From Polaromonas jejuensis NBRC 106434 (GTDB lineage Bacteria > Pseudomonadota > Gammaproteobacteria > Burkholderiales > Burkholderiaceae_C): a DNA stretch of 64,000 nt. Where the stretch lies: assembly GCF_001598235.1 (NCBI RefSeq), contig NZ_BCYO01000002.1:1-64000 (forward strand), given 5' to 3'. Under the pieces are notes generated by a model, which searched no databases, was not told the DNA's origin, and saw nothing but the letters and a program-made list of their open reading frames with translations. A program made the translations under genes and the position numbers. The stretch's first letter is position 1. Each line of letters begins with the position of its first letter. Positions 42,063 to 54,213 of the stretch are shown here, one piece after another.

Positions 42063-43298
42063 TCAGCGCTGGGGCGGCTCCCGCTGCGCTTGCAAGTCCT
42101 GCAGCAACCAACCGGCATCATGCCAGTCGCCCAGCAAGGCCATCGCCGACGCGCCGGCCTTGCGCAGCTCGCGGCCCGAGAGGCTGCGCTGGTCGGCGAG
42201 CTGGCGCATGAACGTGGCATCGGCGCCCCTGGCACGATAGCTTTCACCGTTGATGAACACATGCTCGGTGTCATACATCATGCGGGTCCGTGCATCCAGG
42301 CGGACGCTGCCCCGGCCGGCTTTGACGGCCTCGGCATCCCAGGCCTGCAGCGGCTCGTCAAACCACACGGAAGACTTTAGCTCGGTCATGTACTCACCCA
42401 GGGCGCAGGCCAGCGCCAGCGGGTCCTTCAGCGCCTCACGAACAGCCTGCTCGGCAAACGCGAGCAGCGCGGCCGGCAGCGCCGCAGGAGCTGGCGTCGC
42501 GGGTTGTGCCGGATCACGGTAAAGACGCGGCGGGCGGGCGGCACGGCGCGGCGCTTCGCCAGACGACCCCTCGGCCTCGTCCTCGCCGAACTCAGCCAGG
42601 CGGTGCAGCATTTCCGCCGCCAGTTCGGTCTGGCCGGGCGCCCTGAACCCTATGGAATAGGTCATGCAGTCAGCCGCTTTGCCGTCCGGGCCCGTGCATG
42701 CTTCGGCAACGCCGTCATGCGCATAACGCGGCGGCAGGTAGAGCATGTCACCCGCCTCCAGCACAAACTCCTCGTCAGGCTCGAAGTTCTGCAAAATTTT
42801 CAGGGGCACGCCCTGCTGCAGGCTGAGGTCCTTTTGCAGCCCGATCTTCCAGCGCCGACGTCCGCTGGCTTGCAACAGAAACACGTCGTAGCTGTCAAAG
42901 TGCGGCCCGACGCCACCGCCTGCCGTAGCAAACGAGATCATCAGGTCATCGAGCCGCGCGTCGGGCACGAAGCGGAATTTCTGCAGCAGCGCGTGCGCGC
43001 CGGGGTCGTGCATGTCGACCCCCTGCACCAGCAAGGTCCAGGCATTCTGGCCCAAGGGCGGCAGGCTTCTGGGCGCCACCGGCCCCTGCTTCATGCGCCA
43101 GCCCTTGGATTGCTGAACAATCAGCCGGGACTCCACATGGTCACGCGCAGCCAGCTTGAACAGCTCGGGCCGGCTTAGCAAGGGCCGGAACCCGGGTATG
43201 GCCTGGCGTACCAGAAGCGGCTTTTTCTGCCAGTGGCGGCGCATGAATTGCGCCGGGCTCAGGCCGGCGAGAAGGTCTAGAGGTTGATTAACATCCAT
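42063..43298 (-). CDS. JmjC/cupin ribosomal oxygenase (RoxA/YcfD-like)
   Basis: The 411-residue protein has an N-terminal cupin 4 JmjC fold with QFMRRHWQKKPLLVRQAI, the Fe(II) motif VGPHFDSYDVFLLQ (HxD) and LYLPPRYAHDGVAE supplying the distal His. The family includes E. coli YcfD/RoxA, the Arg-81 hydroxylase of ribosomal protein L16, which needs 2-oxoglutarate and Fe(II). The C-terminal winged-helix-like part is extended (411 vs 373 aa). It is divergent from slyD with 14 bp between starts. Confidence 0.9.
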   Translation of the reverse strand: MDVNQPLDLLAGLSPAQFMRRHWQKKPLLVRQAIPGFRPLLSRPELFKLAARDHVESRLIVQQSKGWRMKQGPVAPRSLPPLGQNAWTLLVQGVDMHDPGAHALLQKFRFVPDARLDDLMISFATAGGGVGPHFDSYDVFLLQASGRRRWKIGLQKDLSLQQGVPLKILQNFEPDEEFVLEAGDMLYLPPRYAHDGVAEACTGPDGKAADCMTYSIGFRAPGQTELAAEMLHRLAEFGEDEAEGSSGEAPRRAARPPRLYRDPAQPATPAPAALPAALLAFAEQAVREALKDPLALACALGEYMTELKSSVWFDEPLQAWDAEAVKAGRGSVRLDARTRMMYDTEHVFINGESYRARGADATFMRQLADQRSLSGRELRKAGASAMALLGDWHDAGWLLQDLQAQREPPQR

Positions 43299-43312
43299 GG
43301 GACAATTGTCGG

Positions 43313-43837
43313 ATGAAAATCACCCCGCAATGCGTCGTCGCCCTGACATGGACGCTGAAAGACACCTTGGGCGATGTACTGGACGAACTGGACGAGCCCG
43401 TTGAGTTTTTGCTTGGCGGCAATGATTTGCTGGCCAAAATCGAAGAAGCCCTGCAAGGCCACCAAGCCGGGGACGAACTCAAGCTGCATCTGGAGCCCGA
43501 GAACGCCTTTGGCGACTATGACGAAAATCTGGTCTTCCTCGAACCCCGCAAACTTTTTCCGGCCGAACTGGAAGAAGGCATGACCTTCGATGGCGCGGCA
43601 TTACCCGCCGGCTGCACGACCGGGATACCGTCCGCACGGATTTACACCGTGACCGAAATCTACCCCGAGCATGTCGTGCTCGACGGCAACCATCCACTGG
43701 CAGGCATTGCGATCCGCCTGGCCTTGAAAGTCGAATCGGTACGCGAGGCCAGCGAAGAGGAAATCGGGCAAGGCAGTTGCGGCACCGGCTTCTTCAAGGT
43801 GGAGACTTCGGCGCCGGGCAAGGACCAGTTGCACTGA
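43313..43837 (+). CDS. slyD: FKBP-type peptidyl-prolyl isomerase SlyD-like
   Basis: The 174-residue protein opens with CVVALTWTLKDTLGDVLDEL and has LLGGNDLLAKIEEALQGHQA, GDELKLHLEPENAFGDY and a 3-10-type IF region. This is the FKBP + insert-in-flap layout of SlyD chaperones. It lacks the long His-rich metal tail of E. coli SlyD, so nickel handling is unlikely. The start is divergent and only 14 bp from the oxygenase gene start. Confidence 0.9.
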   Translation: MKITPQCVVALTWTLKDTLGDVLDELDEPVEFLLGGNDLLAKIEEALQGHQAGDELKLHLEPENAFGDYDENLVFLEPRKLFPAELEEGMTFDGAALPAGCTTGIPSARIYTVTEIYPEHVVLDGNHPLAGIAIRLALKVESVREASEEEIGQGSCGTGFFKVETSAPGKDQLH

Positions 43838-43899
43838 CGCGCCACGCCACCCCGCCGAGTCGCTTGGGCCGCGGCAAGCGGCAAAAGAAAAGCGGCCGG

Positions 43900-44382
43900 T
43901 CAGCGGTAAAGCTGGTTGTTTTCAACCCGCACACGGTCGCCGATGCGTACGTTGGGTTGCGTCGCGTAGTCGAAAGTCCGCACCATACCATCGTCCTGCT
44001 GCACGGTCACGCGGTAGATCTCGGTGACCGTGGGCGGGGTCCTGCCCTTTTCGATGGCGTTGCCCACCAGTGCGCCACCCAGCACACCGACCACTGTGGC
44101 GATGTCGCGGCCCGTACCCCTGCCCACCTGGTGGCCGACCACACCACCCACGACGCCACCGACGACAGCCCCAGCGCCGATTCCGGTGCTGGGCTGCTGC
44201 TGGGTGCGCACCAGTTCCACATTGGTCACCTGCCCAAATTGCACGGTGGCTGGCGCGGGTGCCACGGGATAGGTGGTGGTTGCAGGGTAAGTTGGCGCCA
44301 TGCCGGGGTAGTTGGCGCAGGCGGACAAGGCAGCCAAGACGGCGGTGGCGGTCATCGCCTTCAAAAAGCGGATGTTTCGCAT
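43900..44382 (-). CDS. Glycine-zipper 2TM-domain lipoprotein
   Basis: The 160-residue lipoprotein has a signal ending in ALSAC (Cys22), a Pro/Ala-rich spacer, then a glycine zipper IGAGAVVGGVVGGVVGHQVG with GALVGNAIEK. The C-terminal beta region is QDDGMVRTFDYATQPNVRIG. Related proteins (SlyB/Pal-associated, Rick_17kDa type) sit in the outer membrane. The ATG at 44382 has an AAGGAG site. It is convergent with slyD, 62 bp away. Confidence 0.88.
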   Translation of the reverse strand: MRNIRFLKAMTATAVLAALSACANYPGMAPTYPATTTYPVAPAPATVQFGQVTNVELVRTQQQPSTGIGAGAVVGGVVGGVVGHQVGRGTGRDIATVVGVLGGALVGNAIEKGRTPPTVTEIYRVTVQQDDGMVRTFDYATQPNVRIGDRVRVENNQLYR

Positions 44383-44519
44383 TGGAATCTCCTTCATCAA
44401 CTGATGGGTCAAACGAGTCCTCAAGGAACCGTTGCCCCCAACCTGTTAACGCACCAGCCCCGGCCCCCGCAGACAGCGGCCGTCCGTCAAACCCTGACTG
44501 GCGAAGGGAGATTACCGGC

Positions 44520-44969
44520 TCAGGCCTTCCCGGTGGAGCCGTAGCCGCCCTCGCCGCGCGCGCTCGCAGCGGCAAATTCGGTCACCACCTGGAACTGCGC
44601 CTGCACCACTGGCACGACCACGAGTTGCGCAATGCGCTCCATGGGGGCTATGGTGAAGGCCACATCGCTGCGGTTCCAGGCGCTGACCATCAACTGGCCC
44701 TGGTAATCGCTGTCGATCAGGCCGACCAGGTTGCCCAGCACGATGCCATGCTTGTGGCCCAGCCCCGAGCGCGGCAGGATCAGGGCGGCGTAGCCGGGAT
44801 CCTCCAGATGAATGGCAATGCCGGTGGACACCAGCTTCCAGGCGTTGGGCTGCAAGGTCAGCGGCTCGTCCAGGCAGGCGCGCAGATCGAGCCCGGCGCT
44901 GCCGGGCGTGGCGTATTGCGGCAGTTGATCCGCCATGCGCGGATCGATGATTTTGACGTCGATGATCAT
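44520..44969 (-). CDS. dut: Deoxyuridine 5'-triphosphate nucleotidohydrolase
   Basis: The 149-residue trimeric dUTPase has all five motifs: [48 protein letters not shown] and the flexible C-terminal [10 protein letters not shown]. It hydrolyses dUTP to dUMP. The start overlaps the coaBC stop by ATGA, a common coaBC-dut arrangement. Confidence 0.96.
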   Translation of the reverse strand: MIIDVKIIDPRMADQLPQYATPGSAGLDLRACLDEPLTLQPNAWKLVSTGIAIHLEDPGYAALILPRSGLGHKHGIVLGNLVGLIDSDYQGQLMVSAWNRSDVAFTIAPMERIAQLVVVPVVQAQFQVVTEFAAASARGEGGYGSTGKA

Positions 44970-46231
44970 GTTTTTTGGCTTTCCGTCCTTGTACGGCGGG
45001 CGATATCAGCTATCAATTTGCGAGCAAGCTCGCGCTTGGAGGCACGCGGCAATTCCTGCGTTCCCTGCGCATCGACCAGCAGCAATGCGTTGTCGTCCCG
45101 GCCGAACGTGGCCGGCCCGATGTTGCCCACCAGCAGCGGCACGCCCTTGCGCAGGCGCTTGGCCTGCGCGTTGGCCACCAGGTCGTGGCTCTCCGCCGCG
45201 AAACCGACGCAGAACAGCGCCCCGCTTTTGCCGCGCGGCGACTGGGCGAGCGTGGCCAGGATGTCGGCGTTTTCGGTGAATCCCAGTTGCGGTGCCCGGC
45301 CCGAGCCGTCCTTCTTGAGCTTTTGGGTCGACGGCGCGGCGGGCCGCCAATCGGCCACGGCCGCAGTTGCTATAAAAACAGTAGCATCATGCGCCTGCTC
45401 CACAACGGCCTCGAGCATATTTTGCGCCGACCTCACGTCAATACGGGTCACACCACGCGGCGTGGGCAGGCTCACCGGGCCGGCGACCAGCGTGACCTCG
45501 GCCCCCGCTTCCCGGGCCGCGCGCGCGATGGCAAAGCCCATTTTTCCGCTCGACAGATTGGTGATGCCGCGCACCGGATCGATGGCCTCATACGTGGGGC
45601 CGGCCGTGACCAGCACGCGCTGGCCGGCCAACACCTTGGGGGCAAAAAACGCGATGATGTCTTCGAGCAGCTGCTCGGGCTCAAGCATGCGGCCGTCCCC
45701 GGTTTCACCGCAGGCCTGAAAGCCGTTGCCCACGCCCAGCACCTTGGCGCCGTCCGCCTCCAGCTGAACGAAATTGCGCTGCGTGGCCGGATGCGCATAC
45801 ATCTCGCGGTTCATCGCCGGCGCCACCAGCAGCGGCACCTTGTCGATGGGCCGGGCCAGGCACATCAGGCTCAGCAGGTCATCGGCGCGGCCATGGAGCA
45901 GCTTGGCCATGAAGTCGGCGCTCATGGGCGCGACCAGGATGGCGTCGGCCTCGCGCGACAGGTTGATGTGCGCCATGCTGTTGGGCTCGCGGCTGTCCCA
46001 CTGGCTGGTGTACACCGGCCGGCCGCTGAGCGCCTGCATGGTGACGGGCGTGATGAACTGCTCGGCGGCCTCGGTCATCACCACCTGCACCGTGGCGCCG
46101 GCCTTGATCAGGGCGCGGCACAACTCGGCCGCCTTGTAGCAGGCGATGCCGCCCGAGAGGCCCAACACCAGATGTTTGCCGGCCAGGTCCAGCGCTTCTG
46201 CGCCGGCCAGGCCATTTGCTTGATTCGTCAT
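44966..46231 (-). CDS. coaBC: Phosphopantothenoylcysteine decarboxylase / phosphopantothenate-cysteine ligase
   Basis: The 421-residue bifunctional enzyme has a CoaC flavoprotein half ([44 protein letters not shown]) and a CoaB half ([32 protein letters not shown]). It makes 4'-phosphopantetheine for CoA. The ATG 46231 was chosen; TTG 46240 is also in frame. Two dispersed repeats are read in frame, one in the CoaB half (45369) and one at the extreme C-terminus (to 45023), suggesting repeat-derived residues [13 protein letters not shown] at the end. Confidence 0.95.
   Translation of the reverse strand: MTNQANGLAGAEALDLAGKHLVLGLSGGIACYKAAELCRALIKAGATVQVVMTEAAEQFITPVTMQALSGRPVYTSQWDSREPNSMAHINLSREADAILVAPMSADFMAKLLHGRADDLLSLMCLARPIDKVPLLVAPAMNREMYAHPATQRNFVQLEADGAKVLGVGNGFQACGETGDGRMLEPEQLLEDIIAFFAPKVLAGQRVLVTAGPTYEAIDPVRGITNLSSGKMGFAIARAAREAGAEVTLVAGPVSLPTPRGVTRIDVRSAQNMLEAVVEQAHDATVFIATAAVADWRPAAPSTQKLKKDGSGRAPQLGFTENADILATLAQSPRGKSGALFCVGFAAESHDLVANAQAKRLRKGVPLLVGNIGPATFGRDDNALLLVDAQGTQELPRASKRELARKLIADIARRTRTESQKT
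44970..45023 (-). repeat. Dispersed GCTAT-repeat copy (partial) at coaBC C-terminus / dut start
   Basis: On the minus strand: TTGATAGCTG, CGCCCGCC, AAGGACGGAAAGCC and an A-run. The left GCTAT arm is degraded. It spans the last coaBC codons and the dut start codon. Confidence 0.5.
45369..45424 (+). repeat. Dispersed GCTAT-repeat copy inside coaBC
   Basis: GCTAT, 7 nt, GTAGC, ATCATGCGCCTGCTCC. It lies antisense within the CoaB half and is read in frame. Confidence 0.55.
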
Positions 46232-46377
46232 GCCCCGCAATGTAGCAGCTAAGCCATAGCCATAGGGCCCCCAAGCCTGTCACCTGGTACACAAAACCGC
46301 CCCTTCCGCCTTGGCGTATCGGCCGGAAATGTGCCCGATTTAAGGCCCTGGCCGCCAGCGGTCATGCGCTCCCCCCG

Positions 46378-48116
<1,739 letters not shown>

Positions 48117-48118
48117 CC

Positions 48119-48976
48119 ATGAAACTTTGCGGATTTGACATCGGCCTGAACCAGCCCTTCTTCCTGATTGCCGGGCCCTGCGTGGTGGAGTCCGAGCAGC
48201 TGCAGATGGACACGGCGGGCACGCTCAAGGAGATCACCTCCTCCCTGGGCATCCCCTTCATTTTCAAATCCAGCTATGACAAGGCCAACCGTTCCAGCGG
48301 CACCAGCTTTCGCGGCCCCGGCATGGCCAAGGGCCTGGAAATTCTCGCCAAGGTCAAGCGCGAACTGAAGCTGCCCATCCTGACCGATGTGCACTCAGAA
48401 GCAGAAATCGCTGCTGTTGCAGCCGTCGTGGATGTGTTGCAGACCCCGGCCTTCCTGTGCCGCCAGACCGACTTCATTCACGCAGTGGCGCAGTCGGGCA
48501 AACCGGTCAACATCAAAAAAGGCCAGTTCCTCGCGCCCGGTGACATGAAAAATGTCATCGACAAGGCGCGGGCCGCGGCCCGTGAAAAAGGCCTGGACGA
48601 AGACCGCTTCATGGCCTGCGAGCGTGGCGCCAGCTTTGGCTACAACAACCTCGTGTCGGACATGCGCAGCCTGGCCATCATGCGCGAAACCCACGCCCCC
48701 GTGGTGTTTGACGCCACCCACTCGGTGCAGCTGCCCGGCGGCCAAGGCACCAGCAGCGGCGGTCAGCGTGAAATGGTGCCGGTGCTGGCGCGTGCCGCCG
48801 TGGCCGTCGGCGTGGCCGGCCTCTTCATGGAGACCCACCCTGATCCCGCCAAGGCCATGAGCGACGGCCCCAATGCCGTTCCGCTCAAGCACATGAAGGC
48901 CTTGCTGGAGACGCTGCTCGAACTCGACCGCGTGACCAAGAAAAACGGCTACCTTGAAAACAACTTTGGCGCATGA
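48119..48976 (+). CDS. kdsA: 2-dehydro-3-deoxyphosphooctonate aldolase (KDO-8-phosphate synthase)
   Basis: The 285-residue protein shows [51 protein letters not shown] and [15 protein letters not shown]. It condenses phosphoenolpyruvate with arabinose-5-phosphate to KDO-8-P for lipopolysaccharide core. The start ATG is 2 nt after the pyrG stop, so translation is coupled. Confidence 0.96.
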   Translation: MKLCGFDIGLNQPFFLIAGPCVVESEQLQMDTAGTLKEITSSLGIPFIFKSSYDKANRSSGTSFRGPGMAKGLEILAKVKRELKLPILTDVHSEAEIAAVAAVVDVLQTPAFLCRQTDFIHAVAQSGKPVNIKKGQFLAPGDMKNVIDKARAAAREKGLDEDRFMACERGASFGYNNLVSDMRSLAIMRETHAPVVFDATHSVQLPGGQGTSSGGQREMVPVLARAAVAVGVAGLFMETHPDPAKAMSDGPNAVPLKHMKALLETLLELDRVTKKNGYLENNFGA

Positions 48977-48989
48977 ACATGAGCAACGT

Positions 48990-49074
48990 CCCCCAAGTTG
49001 CGAAGGCCCCCTTGGGGAGCAGCACCGTGCACGAAGTGTTCTCAAAGAGCGGCGCAGCGACAAACGTGGGGGCC
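48990..49074. repeat. Inverted-repeat spacer between kdsA and DUF1330 gene
   Basis: CCCCAAG (48991) pairs with CTTGGGG (49011), and the right end GTGGGGGCC can pair with the left CCCCCA-type block. Dispersed spacers of this kind recur in Comamonadaceae. It carries the GGGGG used as a ribosome site for the next gene. Confidence 0.5.
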
Positions 49075-49076
49075 AG

Positions 49077-49367
49077 ATGACTAGCGCTTACATCATTGCC
49101 CACGTTACAGTTACGAACCCCGAACAATACGAAACCTATAAAAAACTCTCTAGCATTGCCATGCAGGCGCACGGCGCCGAGGTGTGCGTGCGCGGCGGCA
49201 AGATCGAGGTGCTGGAGGGCGACTGGTCACCCAGCCGCATGGTCGTGCTGAAATTCCCGAGCGTGGAGCAGGCACGCGCCTTCTACGAATCAGCCGAGTA
49301 CGAGGCAGCCCGGCAATCGCGCCAGGGCATTGCTGTCATGCGCATGGTGCTGGTTGAGGGTGTGTGA
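49077..49367 (+). CDS. DUF1330 family protein
   Basis: The 96-residue dimeric alpha+beta-barrel fold shows TSAYIIAHVTVTNPEQYETY, VRGGKIEVLEGDWSPSR, MVVLKFPSVEQARAFYESAE. DUF1330 proteins are often electron-transport or stress associated, with no defined reaction. The gene sits between kdsA and eno, apparently inserted in the conserved cell-wall/glycolysis cluster, and its ribosome site lies in a repeat. Confidence 0.9.
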   Translation: MTSAYIIAHVTVTNPEQYETYKKLSSIAMQAHGAEVCVRGGKIEVLEGDWSPSRMVVLKFPSVEQARAFYESAEYEAARQSRQGIAVMRMVLVEGV

Positions 49368-49410
49368 TTTGATTTTGTGATTTTTGTTTTCTGACTTTGA
49401 AAGAGCATAA

Positions 49411-50697
<1,287 letters not shown>

Positions 50698-50718
50698 GCG
50701 CAGCTTTTTGGCCCGCGC

Positions 50719-51033
50719 GTGGGAAATCGCTTCATCCCTGCCGTCCTGATTGCGCTGCTGCTGCTATTCCACGCGCAACTCTGGGTGGGGAGGGGCAGCC
50801 TTCCCAGCGTGCGTGAAATGCAGCAGCGGCTGGACGAGCTACTCGCGAAAAATGTGCGTGATCAGGCCAGCAACGACCAGCTGGCGGCCGAAGTCCGGGA
50901 CCTCAAAGAGGGGCTGGAAATGGTCGAAGAAAAGGCCAGGGGAGAACTGGGCATGGTCAAGCCCAACGAGATCTTTGTACAGATCACCCCCAACAAGCCG
51001 TCCGGCAAGTCATCGGCAGCCCAGGCTCAGTAG
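50719..51033 (+). CDS. ftsB: Cell division protein FtsB
   Basis: The 104-residue protein is typical of septum-formation-initiator proteins: N-terminal membrane helix (FIPAVLIALLLLFHAQL), then a coiled coil (VREMQQRLDELLAKNVRDQA) and the conserved EEKARGELGMVKPNEIF. FtsB bridges FtsQ and FtsL in the divisome. GTG start 50719; 21 bp from eno, as in many proteobacteria. Confidence 0.93.
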   Translation: MGNRFIPAVLIALLLLFHAQLWVGRGSLPSVREMQQRLDELLAKNVRDQASNDQLAAEVRDLKEGLEMVEEKARGELGMVKPNEIFVQITPNKPSGKSSAAQAQ

Positions 51034-51063
51034 CCTGCCCCACCCCATCGATCGCCCTGCGGC

Positions 51064-51576
51064 ATGACTGTGCTGAAAATTGCACTGCTCGGCGCGCCCC
51101 ATACCGGGAAGTCGCAGCTCGCGACCGCGCTGACCGAATCGCTGAAGTCCCTGGAACGGCAAGCGCTTGTCGTGGTCGCCGATACGCCTGAGCTTCAGGC
51201 CGGCATGGGCGGCTACGACCTGACGCTGCTCATGGGGCTGGAAACCGCCGCCGATGCCAATGTACGCGGCGAATCGCTCAATGCCGCTGGGCTGGCGCAG
51301 GAAAGCCAGGCGGCGGCAGACCAAACGCTGCGCCGCATGCTGGCGCAGGCCGGCGTGCCTTACCGGGTCATTTATGGCGCAGGGGAAGAGCGCTTGGCCC
51401 AGGCACGCCATGCCATTGAGAGCCTGTTGCAGTGCACCGGCAAGCCCATGCAACAGCATCCCAGGCCCGCCGGCAAGCCCGGCGCCTGGGTATGGATTTG
51501 TGACAAATGCAGCGACCCACAATGCGAACACCGGCTGCTGACCGATCTGCTGGCTCAGCGCGGTCAGGCCGTTTGA
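51064..51576 (+). CDS. P-loop protein with C-terminal Cys cluster, unknown function
   Basis: The 170-residue protein starts MTVLKIALLGAPHTGKSQLA, a Walker A (GAPHTGKS). Then DTPELQAGMGGYDLTLLMGL supplies a possible Walker B region, and it ends in WICDKCSDPQCEHRLLTDLL, a CxxC...C...H site likely to bind zinc. It could be a nucleotide-dependent metal or regulatory protein. I know no characterised homologue. It follows ftsB by 30 bp on the same strand. Function unassigned. Confidence 0.7.
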   Translation: MTVLKIALLGAPHTGKSQLATALTESLKSLERQALVVVADTPELQAGMGGYDLTLLMGLETAADANVRGESLNAAGLAQESQAAADQTLRRMLAQAGVPYRVIYGAGEERLAQARHAIESLLQCTGKPMQQHPRPAGKPGAWVWICDKCSDPQCEHRLLTDLLAQRGQAV

Positions 51577-51633
51577 GCAAGGCCCTTATAGGCTGCCGGT
51601 CAGCCCTTGGTGGCCGGCCAACAGCCGCAACGC

Positions 51634-52602
51634 TCACTGCACCGTTGGCGTGGGCGGTTGCTGGCGGCTCTGGCTGGTGAAAATATGCGCCGCATCCACG
51701 GGGTCGAAATCGTACTGCGCGCCACAAAACTCGCAGGCCACATCGACCTTGCCGCGCTCGGCAATGATGCTTTCGATTTCTGCGGTGCCCAGGCCACGCA
51801 GCATGCTGCCCACGCGCTCACGTGAGCAACTGCAGGCAAAGCTGGGCGTCAACGGTTCAAAGCGGGTGGTGGGCTCTTCCCAGAACAGGCGGCGCAAAAT
51901 CGTGTCGGCGTCCAGCGTCAGCAACTCCTCGCGCTTGAGCGTGGCGGCCAGCAAGGCGATGCGCTTGTAATCTTCATTGAGGCCTATCTGGTCCTCATTG
52001 GCATCACGGGCAGCCCGGCCTTCCAGGTTGTCCTGCCCCTTGACCGGCAGGCGCTGGATCATCAGCCCCGCAGCGACATTTCCGTCGGCCGCCAGAATCA
52101 GCTTGGTGTCGAGCTGCTCGCTTTGCAGCATGTAATGCTCCAGCACCTCGCCCAGGTTTTCAATCTTTTCATGCCGGTCGCCGTACAGCGGCACCACCCC
52201 CTGGTAGGGCTGCTGCCCCGGCTGCTTGTCCTTTGGATCCAGCGTGATGGCGCAGCGGCCCTGGTTGCCGACATTCACCAGCTGGCTCAATGAGCTGCCC
52301 GGATCGATGGCGCCCGTCACGGTCGCCGTCGCACGCAGGCTCAAGTCGGGCTGCACCTCGGCCACGGCCAGCTTGACCGGGCCATCGCCGAAAATCTGCA
52401 GAATCAGCGCGCCATTGAACTTGATGTTGCTCTGCATCAGCGCGCCTGCCGCCGTCATCTCGCCGAGCAGGTGCATGACCTCGGCCGGATAACTGCCAGC
52501 GGCTTGCCGGCGCTTGAGGATTTCCTGCCAGGAGTCGGTCAGGCGCACCAGCATGCCGCGGACCGGCAGGCCATCAAAGATAAATTTATGAAGTTCAGAC
52601 AT
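51634..52602 (-). CDS. hslO: Redox-regulated chaperone Hsp33
   Basis: The 322-residue protein has the Hsp33 zinc switch: CSCSRERVGSMLRGLG and CEFCGAQYDFDP. The body motifs LLGEMTAAGALMQSNIKFNG and VIQRLPVKG-type sequence also match. Oxidation releases zinc and activates holdase activity in the cytoplasm. Start 52602 gives the expected MSELHKFIFDGLPVRGMLVR; it lies 47 bp from the gamma carbonic anhydrase gene. Confidence 0.95.
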   Translation of the reverse strand: MSELHKFIFDGLPVRGMLVRLTDSWQEILKRRQAAGSYPAEVMHLLGEMTAAGALMQSNIKFNGALILQIFGDGPVKLAVAEVQPDLSLRATATVTGAIDPGSSLSQLVNVGNQGRCAITLDPKDKQPGQQPYQGVVPLYGDRHEKIENLGEVLEHYMLQSEQLDTKLILAADGNVAAGLMIQRLPVKGQDNLEGRAARDANEDQIGLNEDYKRIALLAATLKREELLTLDADTILRRLFWEEPTTRFEPLTPSFACSCSRERVGSMLRGLGTAEIESIIAERGKVDVACEFCGAQYDFDPVDAAHIFTSQSRQQPPTPTVQ

Positions 52603-52649
52603 GGCAAAAAAGTAGGATACAGACCGGGAAGAAGAAAGAAGCCGGGCGT

Positions 52650-53174
52650 TCAGCCCAGCTTCTTGAGCCCGGTCTTGTAGCGCCGGGCATTGTTCATATA
52701 GCGCTGCGCGCTCATTTTTAAACCCTCAATCTGTTCTGGCGAGAGTTGCCGCACCGCCTTGGCCGGACTTCCCAGAATCATGCAGCCATCGGGAAACTCC
52801 TTGCCCTCGGTGACCAGTGACCCGGCGCCGACCAGGCAATTTTTGCCAATCTTCGCACCGTTGAGCACCACCGCCTGGATGCCAATCAGCGAACCGTCGC
52901 CAACGGTGCAACCGTGCAGCATGGCCTGATGGCCAACCGTCACGTTTTCGCCGATGACCAGGGGTGTGCCTGGGTCCGCATGCAACACACTGTTGTCCTG
53001 GATGTTGGAGCCCTTGCCCACGCTAATGGCCTCGACGTCGCCCCGGACCACCACGCCGAACCACACGCTGCTGTTCTCAGCCAGCGTCACCTTGCCCATG
53101 ACCTGCGCGCTGTCGGCTACCCAGGCTGAGCCGTGGATGGCGGGGGTCGAATCGTCCAATTGGTAAATGGCCAT
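52650..53174 (-). CDS. Gamma carbonic anhydrase family protein
   Basis: The 174-residue left-handed beta-helix protein has the three metal-binding His residues (H65, H82, H87) in VLHADPGTPLVIGENVTVGH and AMLHGC. It matches the YrdA/CaiE-like group. Carbonic anhydrase activity in this group is variable. The ATG 53174 (MAIYQLDDSTPA) was chosen; a longer frame adds 50 non-homologous residues antisense to the neighbouring gene. Confidence 0.92.
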   Translation of the reverse strand: MAIYQLDDSTPAIHGSAWVADSAQVMGKVTLAENSSVWFGVVVRGDVEAISVGKGSNIQDNSVLHADPGTPLVIGENVTVGHQAMLHGCTVGDGSLIGIQAVVLNGAKIGKNCLVGAGSLVTEGKEFPDGCMILGSPAKAVRQLSPEQIEGLKMSAQRYMNNARRYKTGLKKLG

Positions 53175-53305
53175 GGGAGTCCTTGGTGAAATGGTCTGGG
53201 GGAATGGTCTGGGAAATGGGCTTTTGATTGTAAGGAACCCCAGCCCAGCGCTTTTCCAGGGGCAGGGGCTCGGGCCTGGCCCGCACCATCGTTGACAATC
53301 CAGCC

Positions 53306-54127
53306 ATGACCGCCGCGCCCCCATGCACAGAACTGCGCCAGTTGGCCCTGCAGGCCCTGCTGGAGCCAGATTTTCAAAGAAAAGTGGCTCTAGCCCTTTA
53401 TATTCGGGCGCAAGCAGCTACTCTTTCAATAGCAACTGACGCAGACTTCCAGGTCCCTGCCGGCGTGCCCGGCTGCCCGGCGCGGCCCGAGCTGCGCTCG
53501 CACCTGGATGTCCCCAAGCGTTCCCCCTTCACCCAGGAGGGCCTGGCCGCCCTGCTCCATGCGGTGACCCACATCGAGTTCAACGCCATCAACCTGGCGC
53601 TGGACGCCGCCTGGCGCTTTGGCGGCATGCCGCCGGCCTACTACCTGGACTGGCTGAAAGTGGCGGCCGAGGAGGCCCATCACTTCAGCCTGCTGCGCGG
53701 CCAGCTGCAAACCATGGGCTACGACTACGGCGACTTCCCGGCCCACACCGGCCTGTGGGACATGACGCAGAAAACCGAAGGCGACGTGCTGGCGCGCATG
53801 GCCCTGGTACCGCGCACGCTGGAGGCCAGAGGGCTGGATGCGACCCCGCCCATGCAGGCCAAGCTGCGCAAGGTCGGCACGCCCGACGCACTGCGCGCGG
53901 TGGCTATTCTGGACGTCATTCTGCGCGACGAAATTGGCCACGTGGCGATTGGCAACCACTGGTACCGCCACCTGTGCGGCCTGCGCGGGCTGGAGCCGGT
54001 CGCCACCTATGCGGCGCTGGCCCGGCAATACGGCGCACCCCGGCTCAAAGGTCCCTTGAACCTGGACGCGCGCCGTGATGCCGGGTTTGACGATGCCGAG
54101 CTCGCCCTGCTGAGCGCCAAGGCCTGA
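53306..54127 (+). CDS. DUF455 (ferritin-like) protein
   Basis: The 273-residue protein shows the DUF455 pattern ARPELRSHLDVPKRSPFTQE, AVTHIEFNAINLALDAAWRF, EEAHHFSLLRGQLQTMGYDYGD and DEIGHVAIGNHWY with the Glu/His pairs of a di-iron ferritin-like fold. Role unknown; sometimes linked to rRNA or tRNA modification neighbourhoods. A dispersed repeat (53373-53433) provides residues KVALALYIRAQAATLSIATD near the N-terminus, in frame and in a poorly conserved stretch. Confidence 0.9.
   Translation: MTAAPPCTELRQLALQALLEPDFQRKVALALYIRAQAATLSIATDADFQVPAGVPGCPARPELRSHLDVPKRSPFTQEGLAALLHAVTHIEFNAINLALDAAWRFGGMPPAYYLDWLKVAAEEAHHFSLLRGQLQTMGYDYGDFPAHTGLWDMTQKTEGDVLARMALVPRTLEARGLDATPPMQAKLRKVGTPDALRAVAILDVILRDEIGHVAIGNHWYRHLCGLRGLEPVATYAALARQYGAPRLKGPLNLDARRDAGFDDAELALLSAKA
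53373..53433 (-). repeat. Dispersed GCTAT-repeat copy in frame inside the DUF455 gene
   Basis: On the minus strand: GCTAT, 7 nt, GTAGC, TGCTTGCGCCCG, AAAGGGCTAGAGCC and TTTT. It is among the clearest full-length copies in the window. Confidence 0.8.
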
Positions 54128-54213
54128 GATGCCGGTTCTGCCACGGTCCAGGGGCCGGTGGCAGAAACTTTTCAAGGGCGCTAGACTGAGCGGATACCGA
54201 AAGGAGTTTGCGC

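Noticed and set aside
48970-49079. A 35-codon ORF starting MNMSNVPQ between kdsA and DUF1330 gene
   Set aside because: It lies wholly in an inverted-repeat spacer, has no domain-like composition and its stop overlaps the next start; more likely non-coding repeat.
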